Shown here: positions 8,013 through 15,940 of the stretch, one piece after another
Position numbering within the stretch: position 1 is the stretch's first letter
Layout of the letters: each line of letters starts with the position of its first letter
Assembly: GCA_036725345.1 (NCBI GenBank)
Contig: DAIMEJ010000014.1
Location: forward strand, 1 to 64,000
Direction: 5' to 3'
Source of the DNA: JAPLJU01 sp036725345
GTDB taxonomy: Bacteria; Desulfobacterota; Syntrophia; Syntrophales; UBA2192
Length of the DNA: 64,000 bases
Translations under genes and position numbers: made by a program
Notes under the pieces: model-generated
What the model was told of the DNA's origin: nothing
What the model saw: only the letters and a program-made list of their open reading frames with translations
Database searches by the model: none

Positions 8013-8071
8013 AGAACCTCTGCATAAGGGACTCGAATTGCACGCCCTGGAAGCGATGTGGAGGTTGTGAC

Positions 8072-8428
8072 ATGAGTGGAGCGGAGGATTATTCTACAGA
8101 TTGGAGGTACACCTATCTGAGCAGCAGCGCGGGCCGGCAGACGGCCAAGAAAGATATATCCATCGTGGGGGTCATAGCGGACCTCCTCTTTATCTCAGGT
8201 TTGATCTTCCTGGGATACGAGATCTTCTTCTGGGTCCGACACGGGGAGTGGCTTGGATACCCCTGCACGATCATGCTCGATGCCGTGCCTCGAGGGCTTC
8301 TTGCCGCACTCGAAAACTACCCGACGCTGCAGAGCATTGTTATCGGGGGTCTCACAAGGCTCGATTTCTCGGTGGTCCTTGTGGTCTCGGGGTATCTTCT
8401 GGGTCGAAAATTCGGAGACCTCCTGTAA
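8072..8428 (+). CDS. Small membrane protein under c-di-GMP riboswitch
   Basis: 118 residues with two clear membrane segments (about 31-54 and 96-111) and a short amphipathic middle. No family recognised. Start at 8072 has GGAGG seven bases upstream; longer frames would run back through the riboswitch and are rejected. It is a single-gene unit: riboswitch before and a strong terminator 17 bases after the stop. Its control by c-di-GMP points to motility, adhesion or matrix functions, but this is inference from the switch alone. Confidence 0.8.
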   Translation: MSGAEDYSTDWRYTYLSSSAGRQTAKKDISIVGVIADLLFISGLIFLGYEIFFWVRHGEWLGYPCTIMLDAVPRGLLAALENYPTLQSIVIGGLTRLDFSVVLVVSGYLLGRKFGDLL

Positions 8429-8444
8429 CCTTCGGAAACGAAAA

Positions 8445-8476
8445 AGGGCGGGGCTTCAGGGCCCCGCCCTTTTTTT
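8445..8476 (+). terminator. Rho-independent terminator
   Basis: GGGCGGGGC pairs with GCCCCGCCC around a TTCAGG loop, followed by seven T residues. It ends the riboswitch-controlled transcript. Confidence 0.93.
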
Positions 8477-8491
8477 AAGATTTCTCCCCGT

Positions 8492-8611
8492 CTAACCCTT
8501 CGTCGTGCAGAAGGCCGCCTTGTCGAAGAAAACCGCGATTCGCCTGTCCAGCTCGAGAGCCATGTAAATATCGAGTGTCTTCAGCCTGTGGGCTTCGACA
8601 TCCAGAAACAC
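8492..8611 (-). CDS. Small ORF or gene fragment
   Basis: The stop at 8492 ends an open frame with good amino-acid pattern (DVAEVFLDVEAHRLKTLDIY, then MALELDRRIAVFFDKAAF). The only in-frame starts are a GTG at 8611 without a ribosome site or an ATG at 8563. A GGAG-TTG start lies upstream in a different frame near 8659. One base removed from its neighbourhood would join it to this frame, so this could be a frameshifted gene of about 52 codons. It lies just downstream of the zinc-finger gene at 8674-8883 on the same strand. Function unknown. Confidence 0.35.
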   Translation of the reverse strand: MFLDVEAHRLKTLDIYMALELDRRIAVFFDKAAFCTTKG

Positions 8612-8673
8612 TTCGGCGACGTCTGCCTTTTCCGTGGCTTTACCGCGACAAGAGGGTTGTCTCCAGCCTTCCG

Positions 8674-8883
8674 CTATTTATCGCTGTAGAAAATGGCGTT
8701 GGGGTTGATGTGGACGTCCTTCACACAGGACAGGCAGTAATAAGCGGGAATGACCGTCCCGCAACCTGAACCGATGAGGTCGAAGACGGCGCATTGTTCA
8801 CAGAGGGGTGTTTCACAGCCTACGCATTTGACAAATTCGGTGCGTTTCCCACAGGTTCCGCAAAGCTTCTTATCGTCGGCCAT
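8674..8883 (-). CDS. Small cysteine-rich zinc-binding protein
   Basis: 69 residues with nine cysteines. CGTCG (8/11), CVGC (20/23), CEQC (28/31) and CLSC (50/53) form at least two CxxC pairs typical of treble-clef or B-box-like zinc sites. The ATG at 8883 has GGAG eight bases upstream. The role is unknown; such proteins often bind nucleic acid or a protein partner. It transcribes away from the CoA-transferase gene at 9142, so the approximately 260 bases between them hold divergent promoters. Confidence 0.75.
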   Translation of the reverse strand: MADDKKLCGTCGKRTEFVKCVGCETPLCEQCAVFDLIGSGCGTVIPAYYCLSCVKDVHINPNAIFYSDK

Positions 8884-9141
8884 GCACGGATCTCCATATC
8901 CTTACCCCCCGTGTAGAAAAGACTCCTTCAAATAGAATGAAAAAGGCTCTTTGTCAACCCAAAATTCCGCGTCTCCGGAATTTGTCATGATATTAACAAT
9001 AAAAACGAGAATGTGAGAAGCCCGGGGGGCTTTTGCTGATTTCAGCGACTTGATTTGCCTGGCGGGTTTCCCCGTCCTGTGGTATAGAAAACGCCGGAAT
9101 CACGGCATATTCCGAGAATAAAATATGAAGGAGGGGTCGCC

Positions 9142-10350
9142 ATGTCAGCGCTGGAGGGTATCAAGGTTCTCGATCTTTCAAATTATGTCCCGGGTGCGCT
9201 CTGCACGATGATTCTCGGGGATTTCGGAGCCGATGTCATCAAGGTGGAGCCGGCAGAGCCCTTTCCCGCCGAGGACATGGGGTATTCGTCGAAAGGGGAG
9301 GAAAAAAGAAAGAAGGCAGCCTACTTCACCCTGAACCGCAACAAGAGGAGCATCGGGATCAACCTGAGGTCGGAAGAAGGTCAGAAGATTTTTTATCGCA
9401 TGGTCAAGGAGGCGGATGTCGTCATCGAAGGCTACCGGCCGGGTGTCGTGCAGCGGCTCAAGATCGACTATGACACGGTCAAGGCGGTCAACCCCCGCAT
9501 CATTTACTGTTCGCTGAGCGGTTACGGTCAGGACGGACCCTATCGGCTTTACCCCGGTCATGACATCAATTACATCTCCCATGCGGGCGTCCTCGGCCTC
9601 CTCGGGCCCAGGGATGAAAGGCCGTCGATCCCGCTCAACCTCATCGCGGATTTCGCCGGCGTCTCTCTCTACGGTGCCGTGGCGATCCTGCTTGCCCTCC
9701 GGGTGAGGGAGACGACGGGCAAGGGCCAGTACCTCGACCACACCTACATGGAGGGGGCCCTGCACCTCCTGACCTGGTTCACGCAGGAGTATTTCCACAG
9801 CGGCAAGGTCATGAAGCGCGGCGAGACCTGGGCGTCGGGCGGTTACCCCCACTACGACACCTACAAGACGAAGGACGGCAAGTACATCAGCATCGGCTGC
9901 CTCGAGCCCCACTTCTGGGACAACCTGTGCAAAGCCGTCGGCCGGGAGGACCTCATGCCCTTCAAGTGGAGCATGGAGATGACCTTCCGCGCCCCCGACA
10001 AGAAATTCCAGGAGATCCGCGAAGAGCTTCAGAAGATTTTCCTGACGAAGAACCGCGACGAGTGGTTCGATCTCCTTATCACGAAGGACATCTGCATTGG
10101 GAAGGTTTATTCCATCGACGAAGTCTTCGAGGACCCCCAGATCAAGGCCCGCAAGATGGTCATCGATGTCGAGGACCCGAAACTCGGGAAAATCCGCCAG
10201 GTGGGAATTCTGCCGAAACTCTCCGACATGCCCGGGACCGTCCGGAGGCTCGCGCCGCTCCACGGGGATCACACCGAGGAGATCCTGAAGGCGCTGGGCT
10301 ACAAGACGGAGGAGATCCAGAAGCTGCGGCAGGGAAAAGTCGTCGGCTGA
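9142..10350 (+). CDS. CaiB/BaiF family (type III) CoA-transferase
   Basis: 402 residues, the normal length. The N-terminus LEGIKVLDLSNYVPGALCTM and the motif ADVVIEGYRPG are typical. The catalytic Asp is D141 in YPGHDINYISHAG, which forms an aspartyl-CoA anhydride in the family mechanism. The enzyme moves CoA between carboxylic acids; the substrate cannot be read from sequence. A strong AAGGAGG site precedes the ATG. The BMP-type binding protein starts 55 bases after it on the same strand. Confidence 0.92.
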   Translation: MSALEGIKVLDLSNYVPGALCTMILGDFGADVIKVEPAEPFPAEDMGYSSKGEEKRKKAAYFTLNRNKRSIGINLRSEEGQKIFYRMVKEADVVIEGYRPGVVQRLKIDYDTVKAVNPRIIYCSLSGYGQDGPYRLYPGHDINYISHAGVLGLLGPRDERPSIPLNLIADFAGVSLYGAVAILLALRVRETTGKGQYLDHTYMEGALHLLTWFTQEYFHSGKVMKRGETWASGGYPHYDTYKTKDGKYISIGCLEPHFWDNLCKAVGREDLMPFKWSMEMTFRAPDKKFQEIREELQKIFLTKNRDEWFDLLITKDICIGKVYSIDEVFEDPQIKARKMVIDVEDPKLGKIRQVGILPKLSDMPGTVRRLAPLHGDHTEEILKALGYKTEEIQKLRQGKVVG

Positions 10351-10405
10351 GCGGCGTTAGAAAAAAGCGCCTTGCGTGCCTTTTGAACCCGTGAGGTCCG
10401 GAACG

Positions 10406-11482
10406 ATGAAATTCGGTAAAGCTGTGTTTCTTTTCCTCTGCTTTGTTCTGGCCGCTTGGCCGCTCCAGGCAGCCGAGCAGGAGAAACAGATCAAGGTCGC
10501 TTTTGTGTATGCGGGGCCCGTGGGAGAAGCTGGCTGGTCCTTTGCGCACGACCAGGGCCGCAAGTACCTCGAAAAGGAGTTGCCCGGCGTGAAGACCGCC
10601 TTCGTGGAGTCGGTGCCCGAAGGGGCCGATGCCGAGCAGGTAATGACCCGGTTCGCGGAAGAAGGCTACAAGGTCATTTTCGCAACAAGCTACAGTTACA
10701 TGGACGCCGCCGAGCGGGTCGCCCGGAAGTTTCCGGGGGTTTATTTCGAACAATACGCCGGCTCAAAGACGGCGGTGAACCTGGCGACATACTCCGGGCG
10801 CATCTATGAGGCCAGGTATCTCTCGGGCATCGTGGCGGGTAAAATGAGCGGGACAGGGAAGGTCGGCTACGTCGCGGCTAAACCCGTCCCGGAGGTCGTC
10901 CGGGACATCAACGCTTTTGCCAGGGGGGCGAGATCGGTGAACCCCTCAGCACGAGTGAAGGTCGTCTGGACAAACAAATGGAATGACCACTCCTCTGACG
11001 AGAGGGCGTCGGTGGTGCTTCTCGATGACGGCTGCGATGTCATCACCCAGCACCAGGACTCCCCTGGGGTCCTGCGGGCCGCGGAGGAGCGGGGCAGGTA
11101 CGCCATTAGCTACAACTCGTCCATGGAGAAGTTCGCACCGAAGGCGGTCCTGACGGGACCGGTTTGGAACTGGGGCCCCTACTTCGTTAAACGGGTCAAG
11201 GCCGCCATAGAAGGGACCTGGGCACCAGGGGAATACTGGGGACCCATGGCCGACGGGATCGTGGGCCTTGCCTCTTTCTCTGAGGCGGTGCCCCCGGACG
11301 TGGTCAGGCTTGTCGAGGCAAAGAAAAAAGAAATCGAGGAGGGCAAGCTTCACCCCTTCGCGGGGCCCGTGAAGGACAACCAGGGCAGACTGCTGGTCCC
11401 GAAAGGGAAGACCGTCTCCGATCGCGAAATGCTCATCTTCGGCTGGTTTGTCGAGGGCGTGGAAGGAAGCTTTCTCAACTAA
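10406..11482 (+). CDS. BMP family substrate-binding protein (PnrA/Med-like)
   Basis: 358 residues with a cleavable signal peptide (MKFGKAVFLFLCFVLAAWPL, ending near QAAEQ). The mature protein begins with IKVAFVYAGPVGEAGWSFAH, the hallmark of the basic membrane protein family, whose members bind nucleosides or related ligands for ABC import. Aromatic and Asp residues typical of ligand stacking are present (QHQDSPG, NSSMEKFAPK). No lipobox is seen. The expected ATPase and permease genes are absent from the window, so it is an orphan receptor. Start at 10406 rather than 10376 because GAGG lies nine bases upstream and the signal peptide then begins properly. Confidence 0.85.
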   Translation: MKFGKAVFLFLCFVLAAWPLQAAEQEKQIKVAFVYAGPVGEAGWSFAHDQGRKYLEKELPGVKTAFVESVPEGADAEQVMTRFAEEGYKVIFATSYSYMDAAERVARKFPGVYFEQYAGSKTAVNLATYSGRIYEARYLSGIVAGKMSGTGKVGYVAAKPVPEVVRDINAFARGARSVNPSARVKVVWTNKWNDHSSDERASVVLLDDGCDVITQHQDSPGVLRAAEERGRYAISYNSSMEKFAPKAVLTGPVWNWGPYFVKRVKAAIEGTWAPGEYWGPMADGIVGLASFSEAVPPDVVRLVEAKKKEIEEGKLHPFAGPVKDNQGRLLVPKGKTVSDREMLIFGWFVEGVEGSFLN

Positions 11483-11663
11483 GAAAGCGTGCAGGCCGGG
11501 CCGTTAGAATCGGCCGGGCGGTTTACGTCCTTCTCGATAAAAAGAAAGACCGGCCGCAACCTGTCCATGATCATTTCCCGGAGCCGTGACCCTGCCGTGG
11601 CCTTCAGCGAAGAAGAAATCGATGATGGCCTTTCGTGGTTGTCCGGAGGTTCAGGGATAGCGA

Positions 11664-12575
11664 ATGATATTCAAACCCCTTGAAGTCGGCGGTTACGCCG
11701 AGCTCAAACGCTTTTTTCAGAATCAGCCGTACCGCCACAGCAATTACTCTCTCTTCTCGATCATTGTCTGGGGCGACCAGGCTTTCAGGACAAGCTATGC
11801 CCTTTCCGGCGAAAGTGTTTTGTTCCTGAACCAGTCCGCCTTCATCCCTGAAGACCGTCACCTGTTTTTACCCGTCTCCCCCTCAAGAAGGCCCAGACCC
11901 GCTGTGCTTCGCGCGCTGGCCGTGGATGCCGGAGTCCGGGAATACCGGTTCGTGCCTGATGAGTATATTCGGGATTACAACCGCGGGGATATCGAGGCCC
12001 TCTTTACCGTCACGGAACAGCCCGAGTATGAGGATTACATCTACCTCACCGAGGATCTGGCAAGGCTGCGGGGAAACCGTTTTGCCGGGAAGAGAAACCA
12101 GATTCACCAGTTCGTGAGAGAATATGTTGAGACGGGAAGGGTCGCAGTGGAGAAAATGACTCCGGGTCACTCCGGCGACTGCCTTCGGTTCCTGGAAAAA
12201 TGGTGCGAGATCCGTGATTGTGACGCCGATGAGAACTACAGTCTCGCCTGTGAGCGGAGGGCCGCCATCATGGCCCTTGAGAATATCCACCGCCTCGATG
12301 TGGAGGGTATGGTCATCCGTGTGGGTGGGGCGGTGAGCGCCTTCGCGATAACCTCGCGACTCCGGGATGATATCTGTGTGCTCAATTTCGAAAAGGCCTT
12401 TCCGGACATCAAGGGCTTGTATCAGTTCCTGGACCGGGAGTGCGCCAGAGGCCTTCTTGCGAATTACCGCTACATCAACAAGGAAAGCGACATGGGCGTG
12501 TCAAACCTGGCCCGAATGAAGAAATCCTATCACCCCGTCGTGAAGGAAAAGTGTTACAGGCTTCAGCTGCGATGA
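11664..12575 (+). CDS. DUF2156 domain protein (GNAT-like)
   Basis: 303 residues. The whole length fits DUF2156, a duplicated acetyltransferase-like fold also found at the C-terminus of lysylphosphatidylglycerol synthase MprF. Key segments are GNRFAGKRNQIHQF, RVAVEKMT, and the C-terminal YRYINKESDMGVSNLARMKKSYHP, which is strongly conserved in the family. It lacks the membrane part of MprF, so it probably acts in the cytoplasm, perhaps transferring an aminoacyl or acyl group. It follows the BMP gene by 180 bases. Confidence 0.8.
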   Translation: MIFKPLEVGGYAELKRFFQNQPYRHSNYSLFSIIVWGDQAFRTSYALSGESVLFLNQSAFIPEDRHLFLPVSPSRRPRPAVLRALAVDAGVREYRFVPDEYIRDYNRGDIEALFTVTEQPEYEDYIYLTEDLARLRGNRFAGKRNQIHQFVREYVETGRVAVEKMTPGHSGDCLRFLEKWCEIRDCDADENYSLACERRAAIMALENIHRLDVEGMVIRVGGAVSAFAITSRLRDDICVLNFEKAFPDIKGLYQFLDRECARGLLANYRYINKESDMGVSNLARMKKSYHPVVKEKCYRLQLR

Positions 12576-12612
12576 AAAAATAGGGTATCGGGTTCCGGGT
12601 GCAGGGTAGAGG

Positions 12613-12654
12613 GCGAAAGGCGAAAGGCGAAAGGCGAAAGGCGAAAGGCGAAAG
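12613..12654 (+). repeat. Tandem 7-bp repeat (GCGAAAG)6
   Basis: Six exact copies of the heptamer GCGAAAG, followed by a degenerate GCAAAG. It lies between two convergent genes, where a heptamer array can change copy number without altering protein. Preceded by GGGTTCCGGGTGCAGGGTAG-like low-complexity sequence. Confidence 0.95.
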
Positions 12655-12664
12655 GCAAAGGATG

Positions 12665-13366
12665 TCAGTCAATACTCATCAATGACTCCCACCGCTCGTA
12701 TTCCGTACCGGTGCGAAGGCCTCTTTTCCTGAGGATTTCGATGATCCTTTCGTCGTTGAACCGGAGGTAGGGATTCATCCTGCGCTCCTCGGCTAGGGTC
12801 GAATAAACGTGGCCCGGGTCGTAGCTAGAGAGGAAGGCGTCCGGGTCCCCGTTTCCCGGCTCCAGGCGTTTAGCGAAAGCCACCGAGTCCCTGACATAGT
12901 CATGGCCCGCGTAGATGACCGTCTCGTCGGGCAGGGCCATGAGCTTCTTGATGGAATGATAAAATTCCCGCAAATTCCCCGTGAAGCAGTTTCCCACGGT
13001 GCCGTTGAAGAGCGTGTCCCCCGAGATCAGGATATTCCCCGCGTGCAGGCAGACGGCATCCCGGGTGTGGCCGGGTGTCGGGTAGATGAGAATTTTTTCC
13101 CCCTCGAGAATCACCACCCCCTTTTCCGCCAGTTCCTTCGGGCTCAGGTACGTTGCCTTTGAACGCCTGAGGAGTTCGTCGTTACCCGTCGTGTGGTCGT
13201 AATGGTCATGGGTGTTTGTCACATGAACCAGTGAGAGGTTCTGGTTTGCCAGGAACACGAGCATCTCGTCCGCTGCACCCCCGTCCACGGCGAGGGCGTA
13301 TCTTTCACCGAATATCAGGTAGCCCAGATTATCCGAGGCGTATCGAAATTGCTCGATTTTCAACAT
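12665..13366 (-). CDS. Metallo-beta-lactamase fold hydrolase, glyoxalase II-like
   Basis: 233 residues. It has the zinc motif THDHYDH (residues 52-58), a later His in TPGHTRDA, Asp in ISGDTLF, and a final His in YAGHDYV, the complete set for a two-metal MBL hydrolase. The spacing and the C-terminal NPYLRFND segment resemble hydroxyacylglutathione hydrolase/persulfide dioxygenase-type proteins. The substrate is probably a thioester or related compound. AAAGGCGG upstream of the ATG is an imperfect site. Confidence 0.85.
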   Translation of the reverse strand: MLKIEQFRYASDNLGYLIFGERYALAVDGGAADEMLVFLANQNLSLVHVTNTHDHYDHTTGNDELLRRSKATYLSPKELAEKGVVILEGEKILIYPTPGHTRDAVCLHAGNILISGDTLFNGTVGNCFTGNLREFYHSIKKLMALPDETVIYAGHDYVRDSVAFAKRLEPGNGDPDAFLSSYDPGHVYSTLAEERRMNPYLRFNDERIIEILRKRGLRTGTEYERWESLMSID

Positions 13367-13535
13367 GGATGCCGCCTTTGCCCTGGTCGTTCGCGGCCCG
13401 GATTATGACAGGGAATCCCGGGCGGGCTCAAGGGAAAAATATCCCGGCAGGCGGCCGGATTGCAGCAAGACTATCTTGACTTTTTCAGACCTTTCTTTAT
13501 AGTAAGCGGCAAATCAAAAAAAGGAGGGCAATTTT

Positions 13536-13820
13536 ATGAAGCGCAGTGTCTTGATCGCTGGAATTCTTTTGCTGGCAGTCACATTCGCTTTTGTGCAGGC
13601 GTCATGGGCTTACCAGGTTACGGGTCCTGTTGTCGAAGTGAAGGATGACTCGATTACCGTTAAAAAGGGCAACGAGAACTGGAAGCTCGCCAAGGATAAA
13701 AACACGAAAATCACGGGCGATCCGAAGGTGGGTTCAAAGGTGACGATCGAATACACCATGACCGCCACCAAGATCGAGGTGAAGGACGCCGGCAAGAAGG
13801 CGGAGCCCAAAAAGAAATAA
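13536..13820 (+). CDS. Small secreted OB-like protein
   Basis: 94 residues with a signal peptide (MKRSVLIAGILLLAV, cleavage near SWAYQ). The mature part has repeating strands (VTGPVVEVKDDSITVKKGN, then KITGDPKVGSKVTIEY) like small periplasmic beta-barrel proteins of the DUF5666 kind, and ends in a Lys-rich tail. AAAAGGAGGG precedes the ATG. It is monocistronic, with a hairpin after the stop. Function not known. Confidence 0.78.
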   Translation: MKRSVLIAGILLLAVTFAFVQASWAYQVTGPVVEVKDDSITVKKGNENWKLAKDKNTKITGDPKVGSKVTIEYTMTATKIEVKDAGKKAEPKKK

Positions 13821-13848
13821 AGGACGAGGTTCTTCAAATGCTGATGAG

Positions 13849-13870
13849 CGGCCCGGAGAATTCCGGGCCG
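13849..13870 (+). terminator. GC-rich hairpin, probable terminator
   Basis: CGGCCCGGA pairs perfectly with TCCGGGCCG around GAAT, 28 bases after the stop at 13820. The T-tract (TTATCTGT) is weak, so termination may be partial. Confidence 0.6.
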
Positions 13871-13994
13871 TTATCTGTCATCCGATAATGTCAAAGACAG
13901 GTCGCAATGGTCCGCGGACCCGCCCCCGGGGTTCTCTAAGAGGACACCCGAGTCCCTGTTCCTGAATCTATTTCGTATCCGCATGGAGGAAAAC

Positions 13995-15455
13995 ATGGCA
14001 GCAGCAGCGCCCCCGCTTCCCATCGCAAAGGCAGAGAAGGAGATTGTCATCCTTCCTAAAATGGCCAACCGTCACGGCCTCATTGCCGGCGCCACCGGTA
14101 CCGGGAAAACGGTGTCTCTCCGGGTCCTAGCCGAACAGTTCAGCGCTATCGGCGTGCCCGTGTTCATGGCCGACGTCAAGGGGGACCTGGCGACGATCAG
14201 CCAGCCGGGCGGGGACAATACCAAGATCGCAGAACGGATCAAGGATTTGAAACTCGGGGATTTCAAGTTCGAAGCTTACCCTGTCGCCCTTTGGGATGTC
14301 TTCGGGGAAAAGGGCCATCCCCTTCGGGCCACCGTCTCCGAGATGGGACCGCTCCTCTTGAGCCGCATCCTCAACCTCAACGACACGCAGAGCGGGGTGC
14401 TGAACGCCGTTTTCAAGATTGCCGACGACAACGGGCTTCTCCTCCTCGATCTGAAGGATCTGAGATCCATGCTCCAGTTCGCGGGGGACAACGCGAGCAA
14501 GTTCAAGACGGAGTACGGAAACATCTCAACGGCCAGCATCGGTGCCATCCAGAGAAATCTCCTGATTCTGGAGGATCAGGGAGGCGACAAGTTTTTCGGC
14601 GAGCCGGCCCTGGACATCAATGATCTCATGCAGACAGACGCGAAGGGCAGGGGCGTCATCAACATTATCATGGCCGACAGGCTCATGCAGGCTCCCAACC
14701 TCTACGCCACGTTTCTTCTCTGGCTTCTCGCGGAACTTTTCGAACAGCTTCCGGAGGTGGGCGATCCCCCGAAACCGAAGCTCGTCTTCTTTTTCGATGA
14801 AGCGCATCTTCTGTTCGAGGACGTGCCGAAAGCCCTGGAGGACAAGATCGAACAGGTGGTCCGTCTGATCCGTTCGAAGGGGGTGGGCGTGTACTTCGTC
14901 ACGCAGAACCCGATCGATATTCCCGACACGATCCTGGGGCAGCTCGGAAACCGTGTCCAGCACGCCCTCAGGGCTTTCAGCCCGAAGGAGCAGAAGGCGG
15001 TAAAGGTGGCGGCGGAGACGTTCCGGGCCAATCCCAAGCTCAACACGACCAAGGCCATCCTCGAGCTTGCCGTTGGCGAAGCCCTGATATCCGTCCAGGA
15101 CGAAAAAGGGGCCCCCACCGTGGTGGAAAAAGCCTGGGTCCTGCCGCCTCACAGCCGCCTCGGGACCCTCACGCCGGATGAGTCGGCGAAGCTGGTCAAA
15201 AGCTCCGTCCTCTATGGTCACTATGAAAAGATGGTGGATCGGGAAAGCGCCTACGAGAAGTTGAAAGCGAAAGCCGTCCAGATGCAGCAGGAAGAAGCGG
15301 CAGTCGCGGCGGAGGTCAAGAAGAAGAAAGCGCCGCAGTCCGAAACGGAAAAGATGATCGGTGCCGCTGCCAAGAGCGCCGCCCACGCTATCGGGAGTCA
15401 GATCGGCCGGCAGATCATCCGCGGGGTCCTGGGCTCGATCTTCGGAAAGCGCTAA
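13995..15455 (+). CDS. HerA/YjgR-like (DUF853) ATPase
   Basis: 486 residues matching YjgR-type proteins. Walker A is GATGTGKT near residue 33, followed by FMADVKGDLATISQPG. Walker B is KLVFFFDEAHLLF. The region VGVYFVTQNPIDIPDTILGQ is the sensor typical of HerA/FtsK-like translocases, and the C-terminus is a Gly-rich tail (IGSQIGRQIIRGVLGSI). It belongs to the helicase HerA family of hexameric ATPases; the cellular role of the YjgR branch is unsettled. The second ATG (13995) is preferred over 13983 because GGAGG lies five bases before it. Confidence 0.88.
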   Translation: MAAAAPPLPIAKAEKEIVILPKMANRHGLIAGATGTGKTVSLRVLAEQFSAIGVPVFMADVKGDLATISQPGGDNTKIAERIKDLKLGDFKFEAYPVALWDVFGEKGHPLRATVSEMGPLLLSRILNLNDTQSGVLNAVFKIADDNGLLLLDLKDLRSMLQFAGDNASKFKTEYGNISTASIGAIQRNLLILEDQGGDKFFGEPALDINDLMQTDAKGRGVINIIMADRLMQAPNLYATFLLWLLAELFEQLPEVGDPPKPKLVFFFDEAHLLFEDVPKALEDKIEQVVRLIRSKGVGVYFVTQNPIDIPDTILGQLGNRVQHALRAFSPKEQKAVKVAAETFRANPKLNTTKAILELAVGEALISVQDEKGAPTVVEKAWVLPPHSRLGTLTPDESAKLVKSSVLYGHYEKMVDRESAYEKLKAKAVQMQQEEAAVAAEVKKKKAPQSETEKMIGAAAKSAAHAIGSQIGRQIIRGVLGSIFGKR

Positions 15456-15537
15456 TAGAGGCCGTTTTGAGTTATGAGTTGAGAGTATCCATTCATTCAT
15501 AATTCGACATTCAACACTCATAATTGGAGCGGGCGGA

Positions 15538-15834
15538 TTGCCCGCGACGCTCATGCTCTGGGTTGTCGATAAAATCAAAACCCGTCTCGTTCTCGATGAG
15601 GCGGGTTTTTTAATCGAGGTCCCCATACAGATCGAGCTTGAGTACGAGCTCGATGGGACAAAGGTTCGGTCCTCTTCCACATCGAAAAAAATTTACTTCA
15701 ACCGGCCCGCGCTGCTCAAGGAATGTCCCGGCCGGTCGGCCGCTGAACTGGACCGCCTGGTGGACCGGGCCGTCGAAAGGGCCATTGAGGCACACTTCTT
15801 GTCTCGGCAGTACTCTTTCGAGGGGGAACAATAA
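15538..15834 (+). CDS. Hypothetical small protein, start uncertain
   Basis: Up to 98 residues from a TTG at 15538 with GGAG eight bases upstream; an ATG at 15553 is possible. The body EVPIQIELEYELDGTKVRSS and SAAELDRLVDRAVERAIEAH has a convincing strand-then-helix pattern, but I recognise no family. Oddly, its first codons coincide with a strong terminator hairpin (15578-15612). Either the gene starts on RNA that escapes termination, or a promoter lies within 15460-15530. It precedes the acyl-CoA dehydrogenase gene. Confidence 0.5.
   Translation: MPATLMLWVVDKIKTRLVLDEAGFLIEVPIQIELEYELDGTKVRSSSTSKKIYFNRPALLKECPGRSAAELDRLVDRAVERAIEAHFLSRQYSFEGEQ
15578..15612 (+). terminator. Rho-independent terminator overlapping an ORF start
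   Basis: AAACCCGTCTC pairs with GAGGCGGGTTT (one G-U) around a nine-base loop and ends in six T residues. It is well placed to end the HerA-like gene transcript, 120 bases after its stop, but sits within the first codons of the small ORF at 15538. Confidence 0.8.
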
Positions 15835-15940
15835 GATTCCCCCTCGAATCGATGTATTCGGAACGCGCGAGGAGAAACAGGTTTGTGGATTTTACGAACG
15901 ATTCAATAGAACCTTGATAGAGGGAAAGGGGGATGTGTGA

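Noticed and set aside
11489..11683. 64-codon plus frame between the BMP and DUF2156 genes
   Set aside because: It overlaps the start of the DUF2156 gene, lacks a ribosome site and has no family match.
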